NCBI GenBank assembly: GCA_029906195.1
Contig: JARWSJ010000001.1
Span: 372,001-436,000 of the forward strand
DNA: 64,000 nucleotides
Reading direction: 5' to 3'
DNA from: Chitinophagaceae bacterium 26-R-25
GTDB lineage: Bacteria; Bacteroidota; Bacteroidia; Chitinophagales; Chitinophagaceae
In this document: piece by piece, positions 1 to 8,200 of the stretch
Numbering within the stretch: the stretch's first letter is position 1
Layout of the letters: each line of letters opens with the position of its first letter
Notes under the pieces: model-generated
Database searches by the model: none
The model's input: the letters and a program-made list of their open reading frames with translations, nothing else
Told to the model about the DNA's origin: nothing
Program-made: the position numbers and the translations under genes

Positions 1-275
1 ATCTGGCGGTACCCAAAATGTATAGTGGACACATTGCATTACTCGGTGATGCCGCTTTTGTTGTAAGACCACATACCGCCTCCGGAACTGCCAAAGCCTA
101 TCGCGATGCCATTGCACTTGCCAATTGCTTGTATTACCACAAAGACGATATTGACAAGGCACTGCCTCACTGGAATGATCTACGAATAAGAGAAGCATCT
201 CATCTCGTTCAGTACGGCAAACAACTGGCACTAAGGAGTGGACTTGGAATAGATATTAATAGGACCGGAGTTTAA
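1..275 (+). CDS. FAD-dependent monooxygenase, C-terminal fragment
   Basis: The gene begins before the window: the frame is open from base 3 upstream of the Met at 18, so that Met is internal. The visible 90 or so residues carry the GDAAF...P...G.A.A..DA signature that binds the FAD ribityl chain in PHBH-type aromatic-ring or hydroxylating flavin monooxygenases, followed by the usual C-terminal helix. The substrate cannot be told from this fragment. The next gene, an ABM-domain protein 60 nt downstream on the same strand, is also of monooxygenase type, so the two may be co-transcribed. The family assignment is solid from the GD motif, but nothing can be said about the N-terminal Rossmann part. 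Confidence 0.75.
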   Translation, partial: LAVPKMYSGHIALLGDAAFVVRPHTASGTAKAYRDAIALANCLYYHKDDIDKALPHWNDLRIREASHLVQYGKQLALRSGLGIDINRTGV

Positions 276-335
276 GTATTTGTAAATAAATTGTTTTAAA
301 TAAACAGGAGCGTATACATTTTTAATTTCAGTGTT

Positions 336-887
336 ATGGAAAAAGACGGAGCAACGGTAGTCATATCGCATCATATCATTGAAGGCAAACACCAGGAGTA
401 TGAAAACTGGCTGAATGAGATAGGACCAATCGGCAGAAATGCTGTGGGGCATGTTGACTGGCAAATCATTCGCCCGATTCCCGGCCTGACTTATCAGTAC
501 ACTGTCATTATCCGGTTTGACACAATAGATAACCTCAAGCTTTGGATGGAATCAAATGACAGAAAGCGATTAATCGAAAAAATCCGCCCATTATTGGAAA
601 AGGAGGATAACTACTATATAAAAACCGGTTTGGATTTTTTGTTTACACCTGGAAATGATAAAACCAAACAACCTACACGTTGGAAACAATTTCTTGTAAC
701 CTGGTCGGCCATTTATCCTTTATCCACCATTATTCCGTTGATTTTAATTCCGACGTTAAGAGCCCTGAAAGTTCCCTCCATGCGATTAATTGATTCGTTT
801 TTCGTATCGGGTGTTATTGTGCTGCTGATGGTTTACCTGGTCATGCCACACTATACCAAATGGATTAAAAAATGGTTGTATAAATAA
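336..887 (+). CDS. ABM-domain (antibiotic biosynthesis monooxygenase-like) protein with C-terminal membrane helices
   Basis: 183 residues. Residues 6-100 form a dimeric alpha/beta-barrel ABM domain (VVISHHIIEGKHQEYENWL start and a late W/F-rich strand), the fold of small cofactor-free monooxygenases and haem-degrading enzymes. A basic linker leads to two hydrophobic helices at about 119-141 and 153-171, ending in the basic tail KWIKKWLYK, so the catalytic domain is probably held at the cytoplasmic face of the inner membrane. This layout is known in proteins annotated as ABM-family membrane proteins. The substrate is unknown. It follows the FAD monooxygenase fragment and precedes a strong terminator, so it is the last gene of its transcript. 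Confidence 0.7.
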   Translation: MEKDGATVVISHHIIEGKHQEYENWLNEIGPIGRNAVGHVDWQIIRPIPGLTYQYTVIIRFDTIDNLKLWMESNDRKRLIEKIRPLLEKEDNYYIKTGLDFLFTPGNDKTKQPTRWKQFLVTWSAIYPLSTIIPLILIPTLRALKVPSMRLIDSFFVSGVIVLLMVYLVMPHYTKWIKKWLYK

Positions 888-963
888 CTTGAAGATGCCT
901 GCAGACACCGCTTCTGAATTGGCGATTTGGGAATGCATCAAAAATTCGAACTGATAGATATGC

Positions 964-1004
964 AAATAAGGAAAGAGATGATTGATCTCTTTCCTTATTT
1001 TTTT
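964..1004. terminator. Bidirectional intrinsic terminator
   Basis: A near-perfect hairpin (AAATAAGGAAAGAGAT / ATCTCTTTCCTTATTT with a 5-nt loop) has an A tract on the left and a T tract on the right. It lies between convergent genes ending at 887 (+) and 1021 (-) and can serve both. Confidence 0.85.
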
Positions 1005-1020
1005 AAAGCTTTGCCTGTGT

Positions 1021-2442
1021 TTAGTGCGTAATTACAAACTGATCTATCTCTTTTCCGTCTGACGTCAATTGACTCACAGTAAGTTTTTTACCATCAATAC
1101 ACGCCAATGTAAAGCTATGCATTTGTGATATTAGTTTATACGTAAACCCTTGCCAGGTGTCCTTTTCGTGCTGTTGCTTAGGGTCGTATAATTCCTGTCC
1201 GCCAGCGCCGGTTACAAGGTATATTACGCCGTTTGGTTTTGTGTTTGCTTTGCCATCGTAGGTTAGGTCATTTTTCCAAAAACCACTTACTAACTTTCCG
1301 CGCGGGCTTTTGTTATCTCGTCCGCCAAGCAATTGCACGCCTCGCCCCTGTGGTTGAAAAGTCAAAGGATAGGAGCGTTGATAATTGTGCACGTGTCCGG
1401 AAAATACCACGTCCACTTTTTCTTTTTCAAAAATAGGAGCCAGCAATCTTGTTTGCTGCTGCTCGTAATGTTCCACCGAAGAATTGAAGCCTGGATGATG
1501 ATACATTACAAATTTCCATTCGTAATTTTTTGCAGCTTCCAAATCTCTCGATATCCAATTGGTTAGAGCGGTGTCTGTTACATCAATGTAGTTATCCGCG
1601 TCTATAATCAACAAGTGAGCATTGCCATAGTTGTAGGAAAAATTGGTCATTGATGGATAAGCTTTTCCTGCTGCTTCTATAAAGGCGTTTCTGTTCGTGT
1701 CATTGGCTTTCAACAAAGGAACCAAACCGCTTCCTTCCTTGCATTCTGGCCCGTTTAGTGGTTGCTGCCAGTAATAGTAATAAGCCAATGCATCGGGAGA
1801 TTTGTCAAGATCCCTTGTATCTGCATCGTGATTACCAGTTGCTGCAACAAATAGGGATCTGCTCATGATTGGCATTCCTGATGAGTCGGGCCTGGCGGCG
1901 TTGTAAATTGGCCAAAAATGATCGGTGTACTCTCTTGCCAATCCGTCTTCGTACACTATGTCTCCCGGTATAAGAACTAGATCAGTGTTTGCTTTGTACA
2001 CAGCATCTGCAACGTTCTTCGCTTCCTTTGATCCTGCACCCACATCACCAAAAACAACAAAATTAAATGGTTGATTATAGGCTTTAGGTGCATGCGCACT
2101 GGTTGAAAAAACGACCTCTTTGTTTCTCAAAACTGTGTATTCAAATAGTGAACCTTCTTTCAGGCCATCAAGTAAAACTTCGTACAACCTGTGTGCCGGC
2201 ACATTTGCGACAGCAATTTTTTTGAAAGATATATTGTTTATCGTTTTTCCTTTCCCTGATGCCGGCATATATGTGATGCTCCAATCGGCGTTTTCATCGT
2301 TGCTTTGCCAAAGCAGTTGCAGGCTGTTGGCAGTTGGGTGATAGCCCGTTTGCAAATATGGATTTACCAAAAACGGATTTTTTATTTGAGCGGATGCGTT
2401 TAAACAAATGGAAATAAAAAGAGAAAATATCAGAACCCTCAT
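1021..2442 (-). CDS. Purple-acid-phosphatase-like metallophosphoesterase, secreted
   Basis: 473 residues with a Sec signal peptide (cut near ASA-Q, about residue 19), an N-terminal fibronectin/PAP-type beta domain (about 25-118) and a calcineurin-like catalytic domain. All metal-binding blocks are present: GD at 132-133, GDIVY 160-164, GNHD 203-206, HHP 315-317 and GHVHNY 349-354. It should hydrolyse phosphomonoesters (or some diesters) in the periplasm or outside the cell. It is the last gene of a run of phosphodiesterases on the same strand, so it plausibly releases phosphate from the monoesters made by its neighbours. The family is clear; the substrate is inferred. Confidence 0.88.
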   Translation of the reverse strand: MRVLIFSLFISICLNASAQIKNPFLVNPYLQTGYHPTANSLQLLWQSNDENADWSITYMPASGKGKTINNISFKKIAVANVPAHRLYEVLLDGLKEGSLFEYTVLRNKEVVFSTSAHAPKAYNQPFNFVVFGDVGAGSKEAKNVADAVYKANTDLVLIPGDIVYEDGLAREYTDHFWPIYNAARPDSSGMPIMSRSLFVAATGNHDADTRDLDKSPDALAYYYYWQQPLNGPECKEGSGLVPLLKANDTNRNAFIEAAGKAYPSMTNFSYNYGNAHLLIIDADNYIDVTDTALTNWISRDLEAAKNYEWKFVMYHHPGFNSSVEHYEQQQTRLLAPIFEKEKVDVVFSGHVHNYQRSYPLTFQPQGRGVQLLGGRDNKSPRGKLVSGFWKNDLTYDGKANTKPNGVIYLVTGAGGQELYDPKQQHEKDTWQGFTYKLISQMHSFTLACIDGKKLTVSQLTSDGKEIDQFVITH

Positions 2443-2482
2443 GATGTTTTGTTACAGCTATTGTTGTGAGAAATAAATGCCA

Positions 2483-3343
2483 TTAGTAATACCTTCCTGT
2501 TTTTATCAGGTAAGATTTCAGCAGCGCTGGTTGGTCGGTTTGAATCATATTGGCACCATACTTCAATACTTCTTCGTAAGCTGCGGGTCCTGTAGATTTT
2601 GCTTTTGCATCCACCTCGTCCAAAGAATTGATCCATATTCTCGCGTGATTAGCTTTTATGGTACTAACCACATGTTGATTATATTGGGATGGATCGATGT
2701 GTACGGCTTCCACCTTCATTTTCGGAAGGAGCGTATCCACCATCATTTCATTGTCTGTTCTCATGAGGCAACGGAATGAAGCATCTTTTGCTTTCAATGC
2801 CTTCACATATTTTTCTTCGTACAACAGAAAGAAGCAATTGTTTTCGGAGCTCGTACTTTTCACCGTAGCCATTATCTGGTCAAGTGCTTCATCTGTCTTT
2901 ATATCCAGGTCAACCAATATTTTTCCTTTTGCTACCATCAATGCTTCTTCGAGTGTTGGCACTTTTTCATCCGTCAATTGCTCGTTGAATTTTAATCGAA
3001 GGTTTCGTATCTCTTCAAATGTTAGGCTATCCACGCGGCCCGTTCCATTGGTAGTGCGGTTTACGGTTCTGTCGTGCATAATTACCAGCTTGCCATCTTT
3101 TGTTCTGCGCACATCCATTTCAAAAATGTCTATTCCCAGGTCAATGGCTTTTTTAAAAGCCGCCAAAGAGTTTTCCGGTGCTTCCAAATGTGCGCCCCTG
3201 TGTGCTGCTACCAGTACGACAGGGGAATTGGGGTTCATGAATGCGTTGTTTATTTTTTTAAGTCGTGCAGTTACGTCCTGTGCAAGTGACCCGGAACAGG
3301 AGAAAGCGCCGAGGATTAAAAATGATATGAATGATCTTTTCAT
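2483..3343 (-). CDS. Glycerophosphodiester phosphodiesterase family protein (copy 1)
   Basis: The start is set at the ATG at 3343 (MKRSFISFLILGAFSC), because the longer frame to 3400 would put a charged tail before the signal sequence. The result is 286 residues with a signal peptide or possible lipobox (GAFSC). The GDPD TIM barrel begins at residue 44 with all catalytic residues visible: H48/R49, the E75-x-D77 metal pair and H90-D91. It should split glycerophosphodiesters into an alcohol and glycerol-3-phosphate outside the cytoplasm. It lies 40 nt upstream of the acid phosphatase and downstream of a second GDPD-like gene. Unlike that copy, its active site looks fully canonical. Confidence 0.9.
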   Translation of the reverse strand: MKRSFISFLILGAFSCSGSLAQDVTARLKKINNAFMNPNSPVVLVAAHRGAHLEAPENSLAAFKKAIDLGIDIFEMDVRRTKDGKLVIMHDRTVNRTTNGTGRVDSLTFEEIRNLRLKFNEQLTDEKVPTLEEALMVAKGKILVDLDIKTDEALDQIMATVKSTSSENNCFFLLYEEKYVKALKAKDASFRCLMRTDNEMMVDTLLPKMKVEAVHIDPSQYNQHVVSTIKANHARIWINSLDEVDAKAKSTGPAAYEEVLKYGANMIQTDQPALLKSYLIKTGRYY

Positions 3344-3367
3344 AATTGCTTGGGGATTGATTTTTTT

Positions 3368-3445
3368 GTCTCCATGGAACGAAGGAACCGGGCTTTTCAC
3401 AACCTTTTGACAATGGTTACCCAGCCCCGCGTTCCCATGGAGACT
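3368..3445. repeat. Long inverted repeat between the two GDPD genes
   Basis: GTCTCCATGGAACG (3368-3381) is repeated in inverted form as CGTTCCCATGGAGAC (about 3430-3444) with one bulged base and about 48 nt between the arms. It fills most of the 143-nt gap between the two GDPD genes. No T tract follows on the minus strand, so it looks like an intercistronic RNA structure or repeat element and not a terminator. Confidence 0.55.
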
Positions 3446-3486
3446 GCTAATATTTTTGATTCTTAAAAATCTAACGAATAAGTATT

Positions 3487-4305
3487 TTAACGCAGGCCCT
3501 TTGATTCCAAATAGCGGATCAAGGCAAGAGGATGATCTGTTTGCAGGCCATTGAAACCTTTCAATACAGCCTTATCCCAGTCAGCAGCATTTTCGTTGCT
3601 GCTTTGAATGTCCGGCCACAATGTTAAATGAAGCGATTTCACCATCTGCACCATTTCCGGAGAATAGTCATCCCAACTGCCATCCAGTACATCAGGCTTG
3701 CTTTGTGTAACAAATTGTTTGAGGCCTTCCGGCGTCTTTATTTCATCCGGTACCCTGAGCATCAGTGGCATATCTCTGCAAACGGTTCTCCAATCTTTAA
3801 ACTGATCTTCTGCATTGATGTAAACAAGCACCTGGTGCTCCATGCCATATTTTTTCAGCAAAGAATAAGCGGCTGCTGCAGTAGCATCTTTGAAGTCGAT
3901 ATAAATGTAAATTTTGTCTTTGCAGAGTTGCAGGATCTGTTCAAATGTTGGTATGTGATAAGTTGTGGTATCACTACTTTGATTGCTTTTGATCTTCAAT
4001 GCTAGAACTTCGTTCAACGTCATCTCTTTGATAGCGCCTTTTGTTCCCGTCATGTGCTCTACGCTGGAATTGTGCAGGCTTATCATGTGCCCGTCTTTCG
4101 TTGTGCGCAAGTCAATTTCAACATAGTCTGCGCCATTCCTGATTGCCTCTGCATATGCAGCCAAAGTATTTTCAGGGTAAACAAGATGATCACCTCTGTG
4201 TGCGATCACTGTGAACTTGTGTCTGGCCTTAGGCAACTGTGCCGTTTGTGCCGTAGCAAGAAGAGAAATCGCCGCTATTGCCAGTGATGTTAAAATGGAT
4301 TTCAT
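3487..4305 (-). CDS. Glycerophosphodiester phosphodiesterase family protein (copy 2, variant active site)
   Basis: 272 residues from the ATG at 4305; a TTG two codons upstream is the only alternative. A Sec signal peptide (cut after ATA-Q, about residue 19) is followed by a GDPD barrel with H36/R37 and E63-x-D65. The block that is HD...RTT..G in copy 1 reads H78-N79...EHMTGTKG here: the general-acid His remains, but the following Asp is Asn and the Arg is lost. The chemistry or substrate may therefore differ from copy 1. It sits between copy 1 and the phosphodiesterase pair on the same strand, presumably in one operon. A carbohydrate- or phospholipid-derived diester is a fair guess for the substrate. 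Confidence 0.85.
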   Translation of the reverse strand: MKSILTSLAIAAISLLATAQTAQLPKARHKFTVIAHRGDHLVYPENTLAAYAEAIRNGADYVEIDLRTTKDGHMISLHNSSVEHMTGTKGAIKEMTLNEVLALKIKSNQSSDTTTYHIPTFEQILQLCKDKIYIYIDFKDATAAAAYSLLKKYGMEHQVLVYINAEDQFKDWRTVCRDMPLMLRVPDEIKTPEGLKQFVTQSKPDVLDGSWDDYSPEMVQMVKSLHLTLWPDIQSSNENAADWDKAVLKGFNGLQTDHPLALIRYLESKGLR

Positions 4306-4327
4306 AAACAAGATTTTACAGAGAGGT

Positions 4328-5416
4328 TTATTTTAAAACGCTGTCAATGGAAGGAAGTACTTTTTGTGGCGGTGCGTAGTGAACGCCAAGCAACGCTGCA
4401 ATGGTTGCAGCAATCTGTCCCTGGTAAATTTGTGATTGTGACGTTACTTCACCCAAAGGACTTGAATCCGGACCGATTACTGCCATCCATATATTACCTG
4501 AGTCTTCAATCTTCACACCGTGATCTGTCCATTGTTCTTTGATCTTGCCGCCGCGGCCATGGTCGCAGGTTACGATCAAAGTTGTTTTGTTTTTATACTG
4601 AGGCATAGATTGGATAAGTGACCAGAGATCAGCAATCATCGCGTCTTCAGCGTGTACTGCTCCTATGTACTGATCATACAAACCCTGATGTGCAAATGCA
4701 TCCGTTTCGCCCATTGGAACATATAGCACTCTGGGTTTGTGACTGATCAGATATTCTCTTGCTGCGAAATAGGTTAGCAGGTCAGGACGTTCACCGGTTG
4801 GTTTTGCAGCCAGCTGTTCCATTTTATTTAGCATTTGCATTTGAGGAGAGTCGAAAGCTAACGAATCTTTATCTGCGTTTACATACAAGCCGTTTCTCCA
4901 TTTATTTAGCACGTAAGGAAACAGAACAGAAGTAGCGAAAGTAGCAACCTTTCCATTGTACTCTTTCTGTTGATTGATCACTTCCAGTACGTTGATGTTT
5001 TTATTTTTTACAAGACCGTTTGAATTGACAGCTGAATCAGGATTACCCGTCACAGTTTCGCTAAAGCCAGGATAAGTGAATTTGTAAGGGTTGGCAACAT
5101 CTACATAATTGCCCAACGTGCGGTTGCCATAAAGCTGACCGTCTTTAGCAATGGTGTTCCAAAAGAAAGGCATCAGCTTTTTTCTTCTTTCTTCGGTAGA
5201 AGCCACCCAGAACGCTTTTTCCATGTCTCTGCGTTCTTTTGTAAATGTTTTGTCGTGCATAATGGAGGAGTCAACACCTCCAAAGATTTCCTGCCAGCGC
5301 ATGCCATCCATGGCTACCATAATAACATTTTCGGTTTTGTGACGTTGAGCGAACGTTTTGGACATAAAACTCCATGAGAACAGTGTCAGCACTGTTACTG
5401 TCAATTTATTGAACAT
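4328..5416 (-). CDS. Alkaline-phosphatase-superfamily phosphodiesterase/phosphatase (copy 1, Thr nucleophile)
   Basis: 362 residues, signal peptide cut near TFA-Q (residue 23). The alkaline phosphatase superfamily metal ligands can be read: D37 in MVAMDGMRW, D239 and H243 in ETDAFAHQG, D285-H286 in TCDHGRG and H299 in TDHG. The likely nucleophile is T114 in KFTYPGFSE, matching the TxP block of nucleotide pyrophosphatase/phosphodiesterase relatives. It should be a secreted zinc-dependent phosphoester hydrolase. It is 31 nt from a homologous gene, so this is a tandem duplication. Sulfatase activity is unlikely because no C/S-x-P-x-R formylglycine motif is present. Family certain, exact substrate unknown. 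Confidence 0.82.
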   Translation of the reverse strand: MFNKLTVTVLTLFSWSFMSKTFAQRHKTENVIMVAMDGMRWQEIFGGVDSSIMHDKTFTKERRDMEKAFWVASTEERRKKLMPFFWNTIAKDGQLYGNRTLGNYVDVANPYKFTYPGFSETVTGNPDSAVNSNGLVKNKNINVLEVINQQKEYNGKVATFATSVLFPYVLNKWRNGLYVNADKDSLAFDSPQMQMLNKMEQLAAKPTGERPDLLTYFAAREYLISHKPRVLYVPMGETDAFAHQGLYDQYIGAVHAEDAMIADLWSLIQSMPQYKNKTTLIVTCDHGRGGKIKEQWTDHGVKIEDSGNIWMAVIGPDSSPLGEVTSQSQIYQGQIAATIAALLGVHYAPPQKVLPSIDSVLK

Positions 5417-5447
5417 GATTGTTATGAATTTTTATCAGTAGATCTGA

Positions 5448-6548
5448 CTATTGAATGATTGTATTAATTGGTAATGAGGTCGGGTCCTTAGGTGTAAAAT
5501 GAACGCCAAGCAATTTTGCAATAGTAGGCGCAATTTGTTTTTGATAAAGTTGATTTTCTGCCTGCTCTTCTCCAAGCGCCGGAGAATCAGGCCCCAGCAC
5601 AGCGATCCAGGTGCCACCGGAATCTATCAGGCCTCCATGATGCGTCCATTGATCTTTTATCTTATCACCTCTGCCATGATCACAAGTAATGATCAGCGTG
5701 GTTTTGTTTTTATACTGCTGCATCGATTGAAGCGTGTTCCATAGATCAGCAATCATTGCATCTTCTGCATGGGCGCTTGTTATGTACAGATCGTACAGAC
5801 CATTGTGCGCCGCATAGTCTGTTTCCAGAAAAGAGATAAGCAATACATTAGGCTTCTTTTCTTTCAGATATTCTTTGGCATACAAATAAGTGACCAGATC
5901 TGGTCTGCATCCCAAAGGTCTTGGTGTAATATTGTTGAGCGTGTTATATAGTGCCGCATTAGAAGACTTCAATGAAAGCGTGTCGTCATCTGCGTTTACA
6001 TAAATGCCGCTTCGCTGCTCATTAAGTATATATGGAAACCTGTCCCATGTTGCAAACGCAGCCACTTTACCTGCGTATTTCTTTTGCTTATTAATATATT
6101 CAAGAACGGTAACATTGGGATTCGGCACTTTATCATTCTTGCTGATTGCCGAATCTACACTGCCGGTAAATATTTCATTGTAACCGGGGTAGGAAATTTT
6201 ATATGGATTGGCAACGTTTGCATTGTTGCTAATGTTCCGGTTTCCATACAGCTGTCCGTTTTGTTCGATCATGCCCCAGAAAAAAGGCATAAGCTTTTTT
6301 CTTTTTTCTGAAGCCAGGTCGCCTCCAAAATGTTCCTGCAAGTTGTCTTTATCCCTTGTGTATTTTGCGTTATTGAGTAACGCGGTGTCCGTGCCGCCAA
6401 ATATTTCCTGCCATCGCATGCCATCGAGGGTTACAATAATTACATTTTCCGTTTTATGTAATTGTGCGTTTGTCCGACTATTGGACATGACGATTACACT
6501 CGTCACCAAAAGCAGGCGTGACGCTTTCTTTATTAAAAACTGTTTCAA
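5448..6548 (-). CDS. Alkaline-phosphatase-superfamily phosphodiesterase/phosphatase (copy 2, Ser nucleophile)
   Basis: 366 residues, a paralogue of the next gene downstream. The only start that keeps the signal peptide (KKASRLLLVTSVIVMSN...) is a TTG at 6548; the first in-frame ATG (6488) would cut the signal in half. The metal block D42-GMRW and the late DHGRG and THHG blocks are kept. At the nucleophile block it reads KISYPGYNE, so the residue aligned to T114 of copy 1 is S119. A Thr/Ser swap at this position separates diesterases from monoesterases elsewhere in the superfamily, which hints at divided labour. It directly follows the SusD gene, with a hairpin in the gap. Confidence 0.82.
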   Translation of the reverse strand: MKQFLIKKASRLLLVTSVIVMSNSRTNAQLHKTENVIIVTLDGMRWQEIFGGTDTALLNNAKYTRDKDNLQEHFGGDLASEKRKKLMPFFWGMIEQNGQLYGNRNISNNANVANPYKISYPGYNEIFTGSVDSAISKNDKVPNPNVTVLEYINKQKKYAGKVAAFATWDRFPYILNEQRSGIYVNADDDTLSLKSSNAALYNTLNNITPRPLGCRPDLVTYLYAKEYLKEKKPNVLLISFLETDYAAHNGLYDLYITSAHAEDAMIADLWNTLQSMQQYKNKTTLIITCDHGRGDKIKDQWTHHGGLIDSGGTWIAVLGPDSPALGEEQAENQLYQKQIAPTIAKLLGVHFTPKDPTSLPINTIIQ

Positions 6549-6565
6549 CCGAATAAATTTTTGAA

Positions 6566-6595
6566 GTTAATGCGTGAACTGAGTCACGCATTAAC
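6566..6595 (-). repeat. Perfect 12-bp inverted repeat in the SusD-phosphodiesterase gap
   Basis: GTTAATGCGTGA-N6-TCACGCATTAAC lies 18 nt upstream of the TTG start of the phosphodiesterase. There is no T tract on the minus strand, so it may be an intercistronic stabiliser, an attenuator or an operator. Confidence 0.6.
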
Positions 6596-6623
6596 TGATC
6601 ATTGATTGGATGTCATAAGTTGG

Positions 6624-8108
6624 TTATGGCTGTAATATCCACATCACTCCGTTGATGTTATCACCTGAAGGATACTGACGTGAAATAGCACCGCTTAAAT
6701 TGCTGTTGTTTGTATTGATCTCTGATTGAGGATACATGAATCTCAACGGCAATTTCGCTCCATTCTGAACACCGCCGCCATCAAGTTTTACAGCAGGCAT
6801 ACCGGTACGACGGAGATTGTACCAGGCTTCGTACTGCGAGTTCATGTAGAAGCTGATATACTTTTGCATCATGATCTGTTGCAAACCGTTTGCGGCATTG
6901 TATTGAACTGCAGGCGTTGCGTAAGTTGTGGTAAAGTAATCGCTCGTTTTATAGTTGCCATATTTTGCATAAAAATCCATGGACGCCTGGATGCCATTTT
7001 TGTAATAGTTCTCCACTGTACCTGATGCCCATCCTCTGAAGATGCCTTCTGCAATATTGAATTGCAACTCTGCATAGCCAAATGCTACGTTTGGTTCGTT
7101 AATTGGATCAAAGAAATATCTTGAATTGATTGTTGACACGTTGCCCTGGCTCACCAATGGTCTTGCATCTGAGAAAGACAAACTTGCGTCAGCACCTGCG
7201 TAAGCTGTGAAGTCAGTGGTTGCTTTGTTTGCAGTCTTCGCGTTAGGGGTTACTTGTGCAAAACTGAACAAACGTGGGTCTTGTGCAGTCTTCAAAAAGT
7301 TAACCAGCTGCACGTCCATATAGGTTCTTTGATCTGCAGTCGACTGATACATCGGGTAACGGTTGTTTGCTAAGTTGTAATACGTTAGCTGAGCGTTGTC
7401 GTCGTTGCTTTGAAAGATCGGATAATTGTTAGGATCGCTGATGATTGCAGCAAAACGTTGTTTTACATTCAGGTCAACATCATTCGCTTTTAGAGACAGG
7501 TTAAGCAATACTCTTATTTCAAAAGAGTTGATCAGCTTGCGCCATTTCGTAACATTTCCACTATAAATAACATCTCCCAAAACAGGGTAGGTGTTTGCGT
7601 CTGCATATTTTTTCAGATCATTATTAGCAGCTTCAAGAGAATTCAGGATGTCCAAGAAAACGCTTTTCTGCAAATCATATTTTGGAGCATACACGCCCGT
7701 AGCAGCTTGCAAAGAAGTTGAATCCGGGATGTCTCCAAATGTCATCGTTAATTGGTACAAATAGAAACAACGGAAGAACTGGCTGATCGGCAGATATTGC
7801 GGCACCTTATGACTATTTGCTTCCTGCGTCATTTGACTGATCTTGAGCAAGGTGGCATACTGGCCATAGCTTCCTCTATCGAAAGTAAAGTATTGATAAT
7901 CCTTAGCACCATCTGTGTTTAACAACATGTGCGACATATAACCAGGGTTAGAGCCCGCAGCTGTAAATGCACTTGTTTCAATGTTTGTTAATAACAACGA
8001 AGGGCTTACAGTAACCGGCCTGTTAGGGTCCTTTGATAGTTCATCGAAATGGCTCTTTGAACACGCGACCATTGCAAGCGACGCGAATGCAACTATATAT
8101 TTTTTCAT
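6624..8108 (-). CDS. SusD-like outer-membrane nutrient-binding lipoprotein (SusD-like_2 type)
   Basis: 494 residues from the ATG at 8108 (MKKYIVAFASLAMVACS), which gives a textbook lipoprotein signal with the Cys at residue 16. The longer frame to 8186 adds a charged leader and is rejected. The body matches the SusD/RagB superfamily in its second-type branch (start ...FDELSKDPNRPVTVSPSLLLTN, TPR helices, late MQKYISFYMNSQYEAWYNLR). SusD proteins form the lid on the SusC barrel and bind substrate at the cell surface. Here the partner is the SusC gene just upstream, and all downstream genes are phosphoesterases, so the cargo is probably a phosphorylated molecule and not a plain glycan. Confidence 0.92.
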   Translation of the reverse strand: MKKYIVAFASLAMVACSKSHFDELSKDPNRPVTVSPSLLLTNIETSAFTAAGSNPGYMSHMLLNTDGAKDYQYFTFDRGSYGQYATLLKISQMTQEANSHKVPQYLPISQFFRCFYLYQLTMTFGDIPDSTSLQAATGVYAPKYDLQKSVFLDILNSLEAANNDLKKYADANTYPVLGDVIYSGNVTKWRKLINSFEIRVLLNLSLKANDVDLNVKQRFAAIISDPNNYPIFQSNDDNAQLTYYNLANNRYPMYQSTADQRTYMDVQLVNFLKTAQDPRLFSFAQVTPNAKTANKATTDFTAYAGADASLSFSDARPLVSQGNVSTINSRYFFDPINEPNVAFGYAELQFNIAEGIFRGWASGTVENYYKNGIQASMDFYAKYGNYKTSDYFTTTYATPAVQYNAANGLQQIMMQKYISFYMNSQYEAWYNLRRTGMPAVKLDGGGVQNGAKLPLRFMYPQSEINTNNSNLSGAISRQYPSGDNINGVMWILQP

Positions 8109-8200
8109 CTGTTTATTTTTTGTTCCGCTTACGCGGCTGATATTTTTGTCAGATGAAAATTGCCAAATGCTTTTGGCTCGTTTCATCTGACTATTATCTT

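Noticed and set aside
3628-4005. 125-codon plus-strand frame opposite GDPD copy 2
   Set aside because: Shadow of a gene with clear GDPD motifs on the other strand.
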